A stretch of 64,000 nt of DNA from Saccharum officinarum (Eukaryota; Streptophyta; Magnoliopsida; Poales; Poaceae), in contig JAIWYO010009566.1 in the NCBI GenBank assembly GCA_020631735.1, positions 62,001 to 126,000 on the forward strand, written 5' to 3'. Below are positions 11,230 through 21,699 of the stretch, one piece after another (the first letter of the stretch is position 1; each line of letters opens with the position of its first letter). The notes under the pieces are model-generated. The model did not search any database, had not been told where the DNA came from, and was given only the letters and a program-made list of their open reading frames with translations. The position numbers and the translations under genes are program-made.

Positions 11230-11436
11230 GTTTGGGCCGGAAACCTGCAGGCCCAAATTTACATGTACCCTCCTCCCTCTAACTCCCGCAGCCGCCTCTC
11301 TCCCGCAGCCCCGCAGACGCCTCTCTCCCGCAGACGCCTCTCAGCCGCCTTTCTCTCTCTCTCTCTCCCGCAGCCCTATCGCGTGCGCCGCTGTCTCTCC
11401 CACAGCAGCCATTCGCGAGCAGGACGCAGGTAAGAG
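11230..11436 (+). other. Captured promoter and 5' leader-like segment
   Basis: ggcccaaattt is followed by a CT-rich leader (repeated ctctctcccgcagcc) that ends in a canonical splice donor, gcagg|taagag, near 11430. This looks like the 5' end of a host gene, probably the same proteasome gene whose exon lies at 11611. Any reading frame here is not convincing. Confidence 0.4.
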
Positions 11437-11610
11437 ATGCTCCTTGCACTGATTCGTTTTGCCCGACATTGGGTTGGGTTGGCATACTTTGTTTCTCATG
11501 GCGCTGATTTGGTTAGGTCAGGAGGTGAGGATGGTGTAGACGACGTAGGAGGACGCTGCGTCGGCGCAGGGCGCAGGGCGCAGGAGAAGGCAGAGGGCAG
11601 CCGCAGCGGC

Positions 11611-11707
11611 TTCATCGACCTGTGCCGCCAGAACAACAGAGAAGAATGGGCTCAAGCTCCCGGGATTCCTGAAGACCGGGACAACCATCGTCGGCCTCGT
11701 CTTTCAG
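11611..11707 (+). pseudogene. 20S proteasome beta-2 (PBB-type) exon fragment inside CACTA
   Basis: The segment encodes FIDLCRQNN, then in a shifted frame KNGLKLPGFLKTG followed by TTIVGLVFQ, and stops exactly at a splice donor (cag|gtgcgg). This matches the N-terminus of the plant proteasome subunit beta type-7 (beta-2). In intact enzymes the propeptide is cut before TTIVGLVF to expose the catalytic threonine. A small indel near 11641 breaks the frame between the two parts. The rest of the subunit is missing, so no active protease subunit can be made. It was captured with its intron border, which implies a DNA-level capture. Confidence 0.85.
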
Positions 11708-14561
11708 GTGCGGCCCCCTACTCTCGTTGTGGCGCCTTCTGGTATATTCCGGCAATTGGTGTGGTTACCTTCTGCTGGTTCAGATCTACCTGTGTCTGCG
11801 AATTTGGAAGGCACGAGCCTGATTGTTCTGTCGTTTGTTCAGTTAGTTAGGTCTAAAAAATTCTTGCTAGGGGGCTGAGTGGCTCAGTTGAACCATGAAA
11901 CTTATGTTTAGGGCGCTGAGCTGCACAGTTGGACCCTGATGTTACATGATTATTAACAAACATTAGCCTTCTGTTGCCAATGCTCACAATTTGGTACACG
12001 GTGATGCAAGCTTTGAAAATGAAAATGTATGCATACAACCTTTTTCATCCTAATAATGCAGATATTGTCTTCAAATGATTACCTAGAAATTGCTGATCGA
12101 ATTGGATTATAGTAAGAGCAGACATTGTTAACAGAGATATTTCTTATTTTATTCAGAGTGAATTAGTTCACATATGTTTTATCAGTAAGAGAATGATAAT
12201 TTATTTTGGAAGTATGGATTTCATTGATGATTACAGTTTCTTTTTTTTTTGAACTGAGTGAACTTTGCTTTGAATGGGATCTAAGTGAAAGCGCTCAATA
12301 AACAGATTTTGCCATCTCATTCAGTACTCTGGAATGACCCAGGCTCCTTCTTCCTCCGGCTCGGCGGCCTGTGCCTGGAGATATTCACTGCCCAATTGCA
12401 GCCGCAAGCTTCAATCCCGGAAAGGTGTGCCAAAATTTTCATGGACAGTTTAGTGAATAGGACTTAACATCTGTGATATATCCCTTCATTTCCATTTCAG
12501 GGGCCATTATTTGCCTGATTAGTAAGCATGTGGTACTTTTTAATGTTATCAGTCACATTTCAGCGTGAACTTTTACCTGACAGGCTCAATTACTTCAAAT
12601 TGACTTGCTCATATACCTGAACTGAAGTTATTACGTGAACTTTTTCTGATCAGCACTAGATTACTTGACGGATCTTCGTGACCTGCTATGTTAGTATTGG
12701 ATTTTTTTAAAACACTAAATTTAATGTACATTATTTACAGTACAATTATAATATGCTGATGGTTACTTTTTTTACATGTGAACAAACCCATGTATGATAT
12801 GCTGAATCGCTAGTGTTGTGGGTGCTGTTGAATCTAGTTCCACATCAAAATGGTAAGCTATCACCGCCCACAATCATTTCAGGTGTTTAGCAGATTTCTA
12901 CCATCTAAATTAGTCTTGCGAAATATGTTGAACCACATCTTTCTTGAATTTGATTGATAGGTGTCTTCCAAGGAATCTTCATCAAGTGGTGACGATGAAG
13001 CGGGTAGGACCTAGATGCACTGCTCTTCATGCTCATTACATGAAAGATTGTGTCAACAATGAGAAGAATGGGATACTGGTTAGGTTCAAAGGTATTTATA
13101 TGTTGAATTCATCAGATTTTGAGGTCGGGCTTGTGAGATACAATCATCTATATGACCTCTTCAACTTTGTCGCATTGGATTGCTCCCTTCTTCGATGCTT
13201 GACACTGTAAGTTACAAGTGATCCTAAGTTATAATCATTTGTGTGATGCTGTACTTCTCCCTTTAAGAAGACAGTAGGAGTTTTACAGAACAGCATCTAC
13301 TAGTACACATTTTAAATGGAATTAGTTTAGCATAAAGAATCAAACATAACAGTTTCCTGTAACACAAGCAGATACTACATCTATATCTTAACTTTATTAT
13401 TCTTTGTTATCAAAATAGAAGATTTTAAACCTAGCCTGCTATAAAAATAGATTTTAAGCCTATTTTGCTATAAAATAAATAGAGTGACACCTGTAGTAGG
13501 AACACCTGTAGTAGTAGTAGCAGAGAAGGAACACCTGTAGTATGGATGCTGAAGAATTTGATCATGAAGAAGATTTGGTCACCAATCAATCCTACAATTT
13601 CATCTTTTACACTTGCTATTTACATTTTGTTACCACTTTTCACTATTGGCATGATGGTTCTGAAATTCTTTTCTTATCTCTTATATACTATGTAGTTATG
13701 TTAACTACCAAGTCGTTGTTAGGTGTTGTGTTATGGTTTCAGGAGTCTATTTTGAGATCCTTGCTTCCAAGAGAACTGGGACTAATTACCTTTGTTGAAA
13801 GAATGGCTTTAAATATAACAATTAGTTATATGCATTCTAGCCTTATCTAATGTACCTGTTAGATATATAAAGAAAATGATGGTGGAATGGATATGTTGGA
13901 GATGCTCTAAACGTTCTGCCATATGTGCACGTGCTTCCCTCCCATGTATACTTGTATACTGCTGCCGTAGTGCTGCTGGGAATATGTTGTCATGCCTTGC
14001 TGCGTGCCAGTGTGTTCCTTTGTCCATGTGGCTAGCCAACCAGCCTGCATGACATCTAGTGACAAGCACCTTAGAGCATCTGATCTTCTCTACATGTTAT
14101 TTAAGAACCCAAACTACAGATAAATGCAGGGCTGTTGAACATTTTCTCCGTCAGGAGTGACACGAGAACAAAATTTTGTATCCTGAAGGTATATGTCACA
14201 TGATCGGTACCAAATGCACATAGATATCTAGGTCTATGCCCGTGCTTTATCCTAATCGTCCTTGGACTGTCTTCAATATACCAGTCCAAACATCTGTCGA
14301 AGCCTTCTTCTCTATTGTGGTCGTTTATGTGGTTGGTAATGGTGCTGCAACCCTATTTCGCTCTTGGAATATAAGAAATTAAAACAAATTAGACCTCTTT
14401 ACTCATTTGGTGTGACTACTTGCACAACTGTTGGGCAACCGACCACAAGCCACCTGGTGCTAAATATTGCTAGCTTTGTTTGGTGTAATTTTTTACATTG
14501 ATCTTCTATATTGTACTGTACTATGTTTTGTTTTTGACTAAATTTCTATCTTGACACAGGA

Positions 14562-14675
14562 GTTTGAAGTGTTGACGACGCCCTTCGATGGGCGCATGAT
14601 CAGAGAAAAGTTGGCCGATTTCTTAGTGGAACAGGTCATCAACAAGAAAGGAGAGTTCTATCATCCTAGTTAACC
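14562..14675 (+). pseudogene. Last-exon-like frame of unknown CACTA protein
   Basis: After an acceptor-like ttgacacag, a 37-codon open frame runs to a TAA: EFEVLTTPFDGRMIREKL, then FLVEQVIN and KKGEFY. It sits just inside the right subterminal array, where the last exon of an element gene is expected. It vaguely resembles the tail of Ulp1-like proteins carried by some CACTA elements, but this is not firm. It could equally be a captured host exon. Confidence 0.3.
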
Positions 14676-14894
14676 ACCGGTGTGTGACTGAATGTATAAG
14701 TTTAGTGGATCTGGAACAAGTTGTGAACCTGTCAATGAATTTGATATAAATGTGAATATGTTGAACTTGATATCTATTTGAAGAGCTTCTGTTGTGATTG
14801 TGTAGTGATATATTGATGGCTTCATATATATTTGCTGTGAACAATATTGTGGTATGTGGCTCTGTACCGAGTGACATGAAAAAGTAGACACGTC

Positions 14895-15365
14895 ACTGTT
14901 ACGGTCCTATCTGCGACATGTCATATTAACACGCGTCACTTGTAACATCGTACCAGTGACGTGTTAGGTTGATATGAGTCACTGATATCAAATTAGCAGT
15001 GACGCGTACGGTTAATGTCCGTCACTCATATATCCTTACCAGTGACGTGGTTTCTTAGTTTGTGTCGCACTATACTAATACCAGTGACGCGTGTAGAAAA
15101 TATGCGTCACTAGTATTATACTATCAGTGACGCGTTTACTGAATACGCGTCACTCATATTTTAACATTAGTGACGCGTACAATAAATACATGTCGCTACT
15201 ATTGTCATATTAGTGACGCGTGTACTGAATACGCGTCGCTAGTATCTAAATATTAGTGACGCGTGTTTACGCGTCACTAAATTGTCCACATCAGAGACGC
15301 AATAAAGGTGACGCGTCTTTTCCGCGTCACTGATGAGCCTCTGGACGCGTCACTAATCTACTTTT
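14895..15365. repeat. CACTA right subterminal repeats
   Basis: Dense alternating agtgacgcgt and acgcgtcact units are spaced at about 30 bases. The ACGCGT core is nearly always present. Confidence 0.9.
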
Positions 15366-15376
15366 CTGGCATAGTG

Positions 15377-16990
15377 ATGGTTAGTACCGTGCCTATCAGC
15401 GAGAAACTCTTTATAGGAGGAGACCTCAACGGCCATGTTGGTGCGACTAATGTAGGTTTCGAGCGGGTGCACGGGGGGTTCGGGTATGGTAGTAGGAATC
15501 AAGAGGGGGAGGATATTTTGAACTTCGCGCTGGCCTATGACTTGTTGATAGCGAACACCCTCTTTAGGAAGAGGGAATCTCATCTAGTAACCTTTCGTAG
15601 TGGACAACACTCGAGCCAGATCGACTTTATCCTTGCAAGGAGGGAGGATAGACGTGCTTGCTTTGATTGTAAGGTGTTACCTGGGGAGTGTGTTGTCCCT
15701 CAATATAAGCTTGTGGTGGCGGACTTTCGCTTTCGGGTACGTGTTCACCGGGACAAACGGGCCAAGATTGCGAGAACGAAGTGGTGGAAGCTTAGAGGGG
15801 AAGCAGCGCAGACGTTTAAGGAGAGGATGCTAGACGAGGGACCTTGGGAAGAAGGAGAAGATGCCGACGACATGTGGCTAAAGTTGGCAACATGTGTCCG
15901 GAAGGTGGCTTCGGAAGTGTTTGGCGTGAGTAGGGGAGGCAAACGGGAAGCAAAAGACACATGGTGGTGGAATGACGAGGTGCAAAGGGCTATTAGGGAG
16001 AAGAAGGAGTGTTTCAAGCGTCTCCACCATGACAAGAGTGTAGCCAACATCGAGGGCTATAAAATAGCGAAGAGGGTTGCAAAGCGAGCTATGAGTGTAG
16101 CAAAAGGTCAGGCGTATGATGGCCTTTATCAGCGGCTAGGCACGAAGGAAGGGGAGAAGGACATTTATAGGATGGCTAGAATCCGCGAGAGGAAGACAAG
16201 GGACATCAACCAAATAAAATACATCAAGGATGGGACAGATCGACTTCTGGTGAAGGATAAGGAGATCAAGGACAGATGGAGAGAGTACTTCGATAAGCTG
16301 TTTAATGGGGAGAATGAGGGTCCTGCCCTTGAGTTGGACGACTCATTTGACGATACCAACAAACGTTTTATGAGGAGAATTCAGGAGACAGAGATCGGAG
16401 AGGCTTTGAAGAGGATGAAGGGAGGTAAAGCGATGGGCCCTGATGGTATCCCCATTGAGGTGTGGAGATACCTAGGCGCCAGAGCGATAGTATGGTTAAC
16501 CAAGCTTTTTAACCTTATTTTTCGGTCAAACAAGATGCCTGAAGAATGGAGGAGAAGTATATTAGTACCTATCTTCAAGAACAAGGGAGATGTTCAAAGT
16601 TGTACTAACTACCGTGGGATTAAGTTGATGAGTCATACGATGAAGCTCTGGGAGAGGGTTATCGAGCATCGCCTAAGGAGAGTGACACATGTGACCCAAA
16701 ATCAGTTTGGGTTCATGCCTGGTAGGTCGACCATGGAGGCGATTTTCTTATTACGACAATTGATGGAGAGATATAGGGAGCAGAAGAAGGACTTGCACAT
16801 GGTCTTTATTGACCTCGAGAAGGCATATGACAAAGTACCGAGAAATGTCATGTGGTGGGCCTTGGAAAAGCACAAAGTCCCAACTAAGTATGTTACCCTC
16901 ATCAAGGATATGTACAGGGATGTGGTGACATTTGTCCGAACATGTGATGACGACACCAGTGACTTTCCAATTAAAATAAGACTGCATTAG
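15377..16990 (+). pseudogene. RTE LINE endonuclease end and reverse transcriptase
   Basis: The frame is open for 538 codons from an ATG that is itself the CACTA target duplication. It encodes the C-terminal half of the endonuclease (GGDLNGHVG, then HSSQIDFIL with the catalytic Asp region), then the reverse transcriptase: [20 protein letters not shown]...[20 protein letters not shown], and [13 protein letters not shown] with the first catalytic Asp. It stops at a TAG at 16988 just before GSALSP. The frame continues after the stop, so this is a nonsense break rather than the natural end. Confidence 0.9.
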
Positions 16991-17845
16991 GGGTCAGCTT
17001 TGAGCCCTTATTTATTTGCTTTGGTGATGGATGAGGTCACAAGGGACATACAAGGTGATATCCCTTGATGTATGCTCTTTGCTGATGATGTGGTGCTAGT
17101 TGACGACAGTAGGGCGGGGGTTAATAGGAAGTTAGAACTATGAAGGCACACGTTAGAGTCGAAAGGGTTCAGACTTAGTAGGACTAAGACCGAGTACATG
17201 AGGTGCGATTTCAGCGCGACTAGGCACGAGAAGGGAGACGTTAGCCTCGATGGGCAAGTGGTGGCCAAGAAGGATACTTTTCGGTATTTAGGGTCGATGC
17301 TACAAAAGGATGGAGACATTGATGAAGATGTTAGGCATAGAATTTCAGCCGGCTGGTTGAAATGGCGTCAAGCTTCTAGCGTTCTCTGTGACAAAAGGGT
17401 GCCTCAGAAGCTGAAAGGTAAGTTCTATTGGACGGCGATTCGTCCGGCGATGTTATATGGTGCTGAGTGTTGGCCTACAAAAAGGCGACATGTCCAGCAA
17501 TTGAGTGTAGCGGAGATGCGTATGTTGCGTTGGTGTTGTGGGCACACAAGGAGGGATAGAGTACGGAACGACGATATTCGGGATAGGGTTGGGGTGGCAC
17601 CAATTGAGGAGAAATTGATTCAACATCGGTTGAGATGGTTTGGACATGTCCAACGGAGGCCTCCTGAGGCGCCGGTGCGTAGTGGAGTTCTAAAGCGAGC
17701 CGATAATGTAAAGAGCGGTAGAGGTCGACCTAAACTAACTTGGGACGAGTCCGTTAAGAGAGATCTTAAGGAGTGGAATATCTCCAAGGATTTAGCTATG
17801 GACAGGAGCGCTTGGAGATTAGCAATCAACGTGTCTGAACCGTGA
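16991..17845 (+). pseudogene. RTE LINE reverse transcriptase, C-terminal part
   Basis: It continues in frame from the preceding piece with GSALSPYLFALVMDE, then the catalytic box FADDVVLVDD, then YLGSMLQKDGDIDEDV, MLYGAECW, MRMLRWCCGHTRRD and LRWFGHVQRRP. It ends at a natural-looking TGA at 17843. Besides the stop at 16988 there are TGA codons at about 17067 and 17143. All three fit C-to-T or G-to-A changes. The catalytic Asp pair is intact, so decay is recent or driven by methylation. Confidence 0.88.
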
Positions 17846-17962
17846 CCTCTTTTGTCTTGTGCCTTTTATGTCCCTTTATGTGTCTCCCTGTTTCTCGTCT
17901 CTTTTGGGTTTCATCTCTAGCCTACCCCAACTTGCTTGGGACAAAAGGCTATGTTGTTGTTG

Positions 17963-17981
17963 TATATTCGGTGCCATTATT
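17963..17981. repeat. RTE LINE target-site duplication (right)
   Basis: Exact second copy of the 19-bp sequence at 9706-9724, directly after the TTG-repeat tail. Confidence 0.9.
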
Positions 17982-18394
17982 ATTAATACTTTTTATATAT
18001 AATGATGAAATTGATAATTTGAATAGTTAGCCCAACGCATCCAACAATTCCTAATTAAATTTGGCCGCCTCTGCCAAGACTGCTTCGAGGGCCAATCAAG
18101 CGAGACATGGATAAGTTTCTTTTGATTTCAAGGAACGAAAATAAATGTGTGTCTTTGTAAGGATGATGATATACAAATACAAGATACGTAGTTGCGTACA
18201 AGTTACTACTAGTAGTTTTTAAAGTCAAATCTGGCAAGCTTCAGCTCTAGCTTCTAGCCAACAGCTTCGTGAAGGAGTCCCTTTTGCCGCTGCTTGTGCA
18301 CGTACTGCGCCGCCTGGCGCCCCTGCCGGACCTGTCTCTTGCCCCTCTACCGGAATTCTCAAGTCTCAACCGCCTGGCGCACGTGTGGGGTTAC

Positions 18395-18562
18395 TGTAGC
18401 ATATAAGACTTTTTACGGACTAATTATGTTTAAAAGATTCATCTCACGATTTCTTCAAAAACTGTGTAATTAGTTTTTTTCGTATACGTTTAGTAGACCA
18501 TGTATACGTCAAACATTTGATGGGATGGGTGGAGACAAATTTTTTTTGAAATAAACCAGGCC
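18395..18562. mobile_element. Truncated MITE related to the 19-kb inverted pair
   Basis: From ttactgtagca through cggactaattatgtttaaaagattc to aaataaaccaggcc it follows the same order of motifs as the right arm at 19048-19289. The first 30 or so bases are missing. Confidence 0.5.
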
Positions 18563-18619
18563 TAATAGCTGAATTGTTGAAAGGCAAACATCGGCCACTG
18601 GCCTGCCCTGCCCTGCCTA

Positions 18620-18657
18620 CGGTGCGCATTGTCTTGTCTGGTGCGCATTGTCTTGTC
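18620..18657. repeat. 19-bp tandem duplication
   Basis: ggtgcgcattgtcttgtct occurs twice in tandem. Confidence 0.8.
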
Positions 18658-18779
18658 TGCAGCCACAGCTGCTTGCTGACATGCATGCCCCGCTGTTGAA
18701 TCAAGTCAGCAACCATTGTTGTGTGTGGAGCAACTGAGCAAGCACGCAGTGCAACCGGTCATGGAGAACATGAATGTCT

Positions 18780-19022
18780 GGTCCTGTTTTACTTCGCATG
18801 CAAACCTAAAATATTTCCTCTTCCACCCATCACATCGAATCTTTAAACGCATGTATGGAACATTAAATGTAGGTAAAATAATAACTAATTGCATAGTTTG
18901 TCTGTAAAGTTCGAGACGAATCTTTTGAGTCTAATTAATCCATGGTTGGACAAATTTTACCAAATAACAACGAAAAGTGCTACAGTAACTTTTCACCCAA
19001 TTTTTCTCAACTAAACACAGCC
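18780..19022 (-). mobile_element. MITE, left arm of inverted pair
   Basis: This 243-bp unit has ends ggtcctgttttacttc and (inverted) ggctgtgtttagttga. It is about 94% identical by eye to the reverse complement of 19048-19289, 25 bases away. The ends resemble hAT- or Harbinger-type grass MITEs (GGCCCTGTTTA). Confidence 0.75.
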
Positions 19023-19047
19023 TCTATAAATATCTCTTATTGGTTCA

Positions 19048-19289
19048 GGGTGTGTTTAGTTGAGAAAAATTGGGCGAAAAGTTACCGTAGCACTTTTCGT
19101 TGTTATTTGGTAAAATTTATCCAACCATGGACTAACTAGACTCAAAAGATTCGTCTCGACATTTACAGACAAACTATGCAATTAGTTATTTTTTTATCTA
19201 CATTTAATGCTCCATGCATGCGTTTAAAGATTCGATGTGATGGGTGGAAGAGAAAATATTTTGGGTTTGCATGGGAAGTAAACAGGGCC
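19048..19289 (+). mobile_element. MITE, right arm of inverted pair
   Basis: It starts gggtgtgtttagttgag and ends gaagtaaacagggcc. Together with the left arm it would fold into a stem of about 240 bp with a 25-base loop. Confidence 0.75.
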
Positions 19290-19980
19290 TCATTCATACT
19301 CTTGATTAGTTCTTTTTTACATGGCTAATCTTACATTAACAACCAATAAACGTGCAAGTACGAAAAGTCCGCCTGAGATGGCAATGCTCGGGAGTGATGG
19401 CTGCAGCGGCCCCAGCGCTGCTGCTGCTGCTGCAACCACTTCTACAACCATTGTTTAGGACTGAAGGACACAAATAAACCTCGCAGTTGAAGTCATCCTA
19501 GCTACATTGTTCGTTACCGTCGTGTGGCCTAGTTGTCACCACCCCATATACATAATGTGGTGCCACCTTCGTTCTGATCGAATAATCGAACTAACTAGCA
19601 AGCCAAAGTGTACATATATGTATGCATGTAACGGCCAATCTATGTATCGTGAATTTGTAGCTGCAGGGATACGATGAATGGATGACGCGGATCGATCGGA
19701 AGCACGCACGCAGCATTATTCTACAGGGTGTACCGTACGTCCGTACCTGAACGAGATCGACCATGCATTGATGCATATGCCTCTGTTTATGCCGGTATTG
19801 TGTATATACATACACAGCTTCTCTCTAAAACGAGATCGACCAACGACCATCCATGTGGTGTGCCTCCGTGGCTCCGTGTGACGTGCATGTGTACAAGAAT
19901 TCTACAGCTTGCATTGCATTGCTGGCTGTTACGTTTCCACCCCCAATCGATGCACGCTGCAGGGTATGAGCAAACACACA

Positions 19981-19988
19981 TATATATA
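19981..19988 (+). promoter_or_regulatory. Possible TATA box of the 20070 gene
   Basis: tatatata lies about 80 bases upstream of the ATG at 20070, with a C-rich leader between. The sequence from 19320 to 19980 contains no other gene-like feature. Confidence 0.4.
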
Positions 19989-20069
19989 GGCGGTGCACCG
20001 TGCACAGCGCCGGCCAGGTTCGCTCGCTCTACCACCGCAGCGCCACCGCCGAGATCGCTAGTCGCTGCA

Positions 20070-20612
20070 ATGTCGACGACGAGCTTGCCCTCGCTACTTC
20101 CCCCACCGGCGGTCCTCCTGCCCCCGCCAGCGGCGGTGACGACGGTCGTCGTCCGCGTTCGCGACTCCACGGGCGAGAGGTTTGGCTTCGTTTTCCTTGG
20201 CTCCGTCATCGGCGTCGTCGCCACCGTCGTCGTCAGATGGGTCCACGGCCTGTACCTGACGGCGCGGCACTGGCACCGGCACAGGGAGCGCAGGCAGCCC
20301 ACATCGCCATCGGCATCCCGCCGCCGGGCGCAGGCGAGGCGGCGGCGGCGGCTCCGCTGCCCTAACCCCACTACTGATCGCGCGCGACCGACCAGTGTCC
20401 CACGATCCCGAACCTGCTCTGGTGCTAGTCTGTTGGCCCAGGAGCACTTCGTCGTCGGTGTCTTATTAGGTCGTTTTTGCAGTTGTTGTATCTCCGACGG
20501 GCTGCACCTCGCCTCTGTCTGTCTCCCGTGTTGGCCGTGCCTGGCCTTTGTTCTAGCTCGGATGCAGATCCTGTGTGTAATGGGTACATTCGCTCCCTTC
20601 TCATCATGTTAG
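20070..20612 (+). CDS. Hypothetical small membrane protein
   Basis: I do not recognise this protein. The ATG at 20070 is chosen because a TATA box lies about 80 bases upstream; the frame is also open further 5'. Residues 1-30 are Pro/Leu-rich. Residues about 38-60 (FGFVFLGSVIGVVATVVVRW) form one likely membrane helix, followed by a strongly basic stretch rich in Arg and His. The rest, after residue 80, looks less like a natural protein, and a second frame that ends in GIPPPGAGEAAAAAPLP at 20365 may be the true C-terminus after an indel. It is flanked by transposons on both sides. It could be a small grass-specific gene, a gene fragment, or chance coding in GC-rich DNA. Confidence 0.3.
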   Translation: MSTTSLPSLLPPPAVLLPPPAAVTTVVVRVRDSTGERFGFVFLGSVIGVVATVVVRWVHGLYLTARHWHRHRERRQPTSPSASRRRAQARRRRRLRCPNPTTDRARPTSVPRSRTCSGASLLAQEHFVVGVLLGRFCSCCISDGLHLASVCLPCWPCLAFVLARMQILCVMGTFAPFSSC

Positions 20613-20831
20613 AGCGCCTCCTCCTATCATCCCAAATTGCAAGTTCCTACTTGTGTTGTTCGATTTCTTCGAAGAACACTGTGGCCTCTCTGTTCATGAG
20701 AATGAGATGCAGTTGCAGGTCAGGGAGCAATCAGGGCCAGGCTCACGGAGGTCCTCAAAGCACACGCAGCTGGGACTTTGATGTCTACTCCCTCTACTAA
20801 GGGACCGAGTGGCCGGGTGTTGATCTGGTAC

Positions 20832-21500
20832 TCCATTTTAGTGAAGAAGAGGCAAATCGTGCGATCTCTGGCGTTAATCGTAACAGTGCTCGGGGCCTAG
20901 ATGGCTTTGGCCCCAGCTGGCAGCTTCTACAGGTCTGCCTGGTCAACTGTCAACGAACAGGTAATGGAACTCCTCCAGCAATTTCATCAGGCTTTGTTTG
21001 GCTGCACACTAATCCACCTCAATCCATAGGCCAAACAAGCCCTCAGGGGGGATGTTGATCTAACGAGGATCAACCGGTCGTATATGGTTCTAATCCCTAA
21101 GAACGCAGGTGCGGTTGTGGTGGATGTGTTCCACCCAATCTGTCTCCAGAACTCCTCAATAAAGATTATAGCAAAGGTGTTGACACTCAGGCTGCAGAAG
21201 ATGATTGCCAAGCTCATCGACAGCCGTCAAACAGGCTTCCTCCAGGGAAGGTCTATTGCGGAGAGCTTTCTTCACGCGGTGGAAGTGGAACTCACACAGC
21301 ACTACCACAAGCGTAAAAGACCGTCGCTCACCATTAAACTGGACTTTGCTAAAGCCTTCGACATGGTGAATTGGGACGGTCTACTAAAGATTCTAGAAGC
21401 CAGAGGATTTGACACGTTGTGGAGACAGTGGATCCTACAACTCCTTCGGTCGTCGCACTTAGCTGTTCTAGATTCAGTTAATGGATGCCCAGGTCCATAA
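20832..21500 (+). pseudogene. L1 reverse transcriptase, N-terminal part
   Basis: It encodes FSEEEANRAI, then GLDGF...SFYRSAWSTVNEQVM, and after the mini-MITE YMVLIPKNAGA, ICLQNSSIKIIAKVLTLRLQ, SRQTGFLQGRSIAESFLHAV and KLDFAKAFDMVNWDGLL (first catalytic Asp). These are RT motifs of plant L1 elements. There is a frameshift near 20920 and a stop at 21498. The catalytic box region that should follow is badly decayed (21500-21700, a VRGRH-like remnant). It cannot be functional. Confidence 0.85.
20991..21043. mobile_element. Mini-MITE inside L1
   Basis: This 53-bp insertion has inverted ends gctttgtttggc / gccaaacaagccct and a TCAG repeat on each side (20987-20990, 21043-21046). Removing it restores the L1 order ...LLQQFHQ|GDVDLTRINRSY. 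Confidence 0.6.
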
Positions 21501-21699
21501 TTCTCTTGCAAGCGTGGGCTACGGTAGGGTGACCCACCGTCACTGTATCTGTTCCTCATTATGTTAAACGTCTTACAACAGTTGATCAAGAGTAGCCGCG
21601 ACTTGGTTAGGCACCCTCTTGTTGATGACGCCCCATGCCCTGTTCTCCGGTACGAGGACGACACTCAGTCGTCATTCGAAGTGAGTTCCAAGACATTCT

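Larger units (their letters stand above)
10054..15376. mobile_element. CACTA (En/Spm) transposon carrying host gene pieces
   Basis: The termini are CACTATGCCAAAACAG and cttttctggcatagtg (inverted), flanked by the 3-bp duplication ATG at 10051-10053 and 15377-15379. Both ends carry subterminal arrays of gacgcgtcactaat motifs, a hallmark of the superfamily. At 5323 bp it contains no recognisable TNP2 transposase, so it is probably non-autonomous. The interior carries a proteasome exon at 11611-11707 and several intron-exon-like segments of unknown origin. Confidence 0.93.
9725..17962 (+). mobile_element. RTE-clade LINE split by a CACTA transposon
   Basis: Without the CACTA element the LINE is about 2.9 kb. 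It has perfect 19-bp duplications on both sides and ends in ttgttgttgt, the short microsatellite-like tail typical of plant RTE elements. The 5' end is truncated inside the endonuclease domain, since the frame is already open at the first base. It encodes an apurinic-type endonuclease followed by a reverse transcriptase. It is interrupted at 10054-15376. Confidence 0.9.

Noticed and set aside
13542..13850. 102-codon frame inside CACTA
   Set aside because: AT-rich with hydrophobic translation, no motif and no splice context that fits an element gene.
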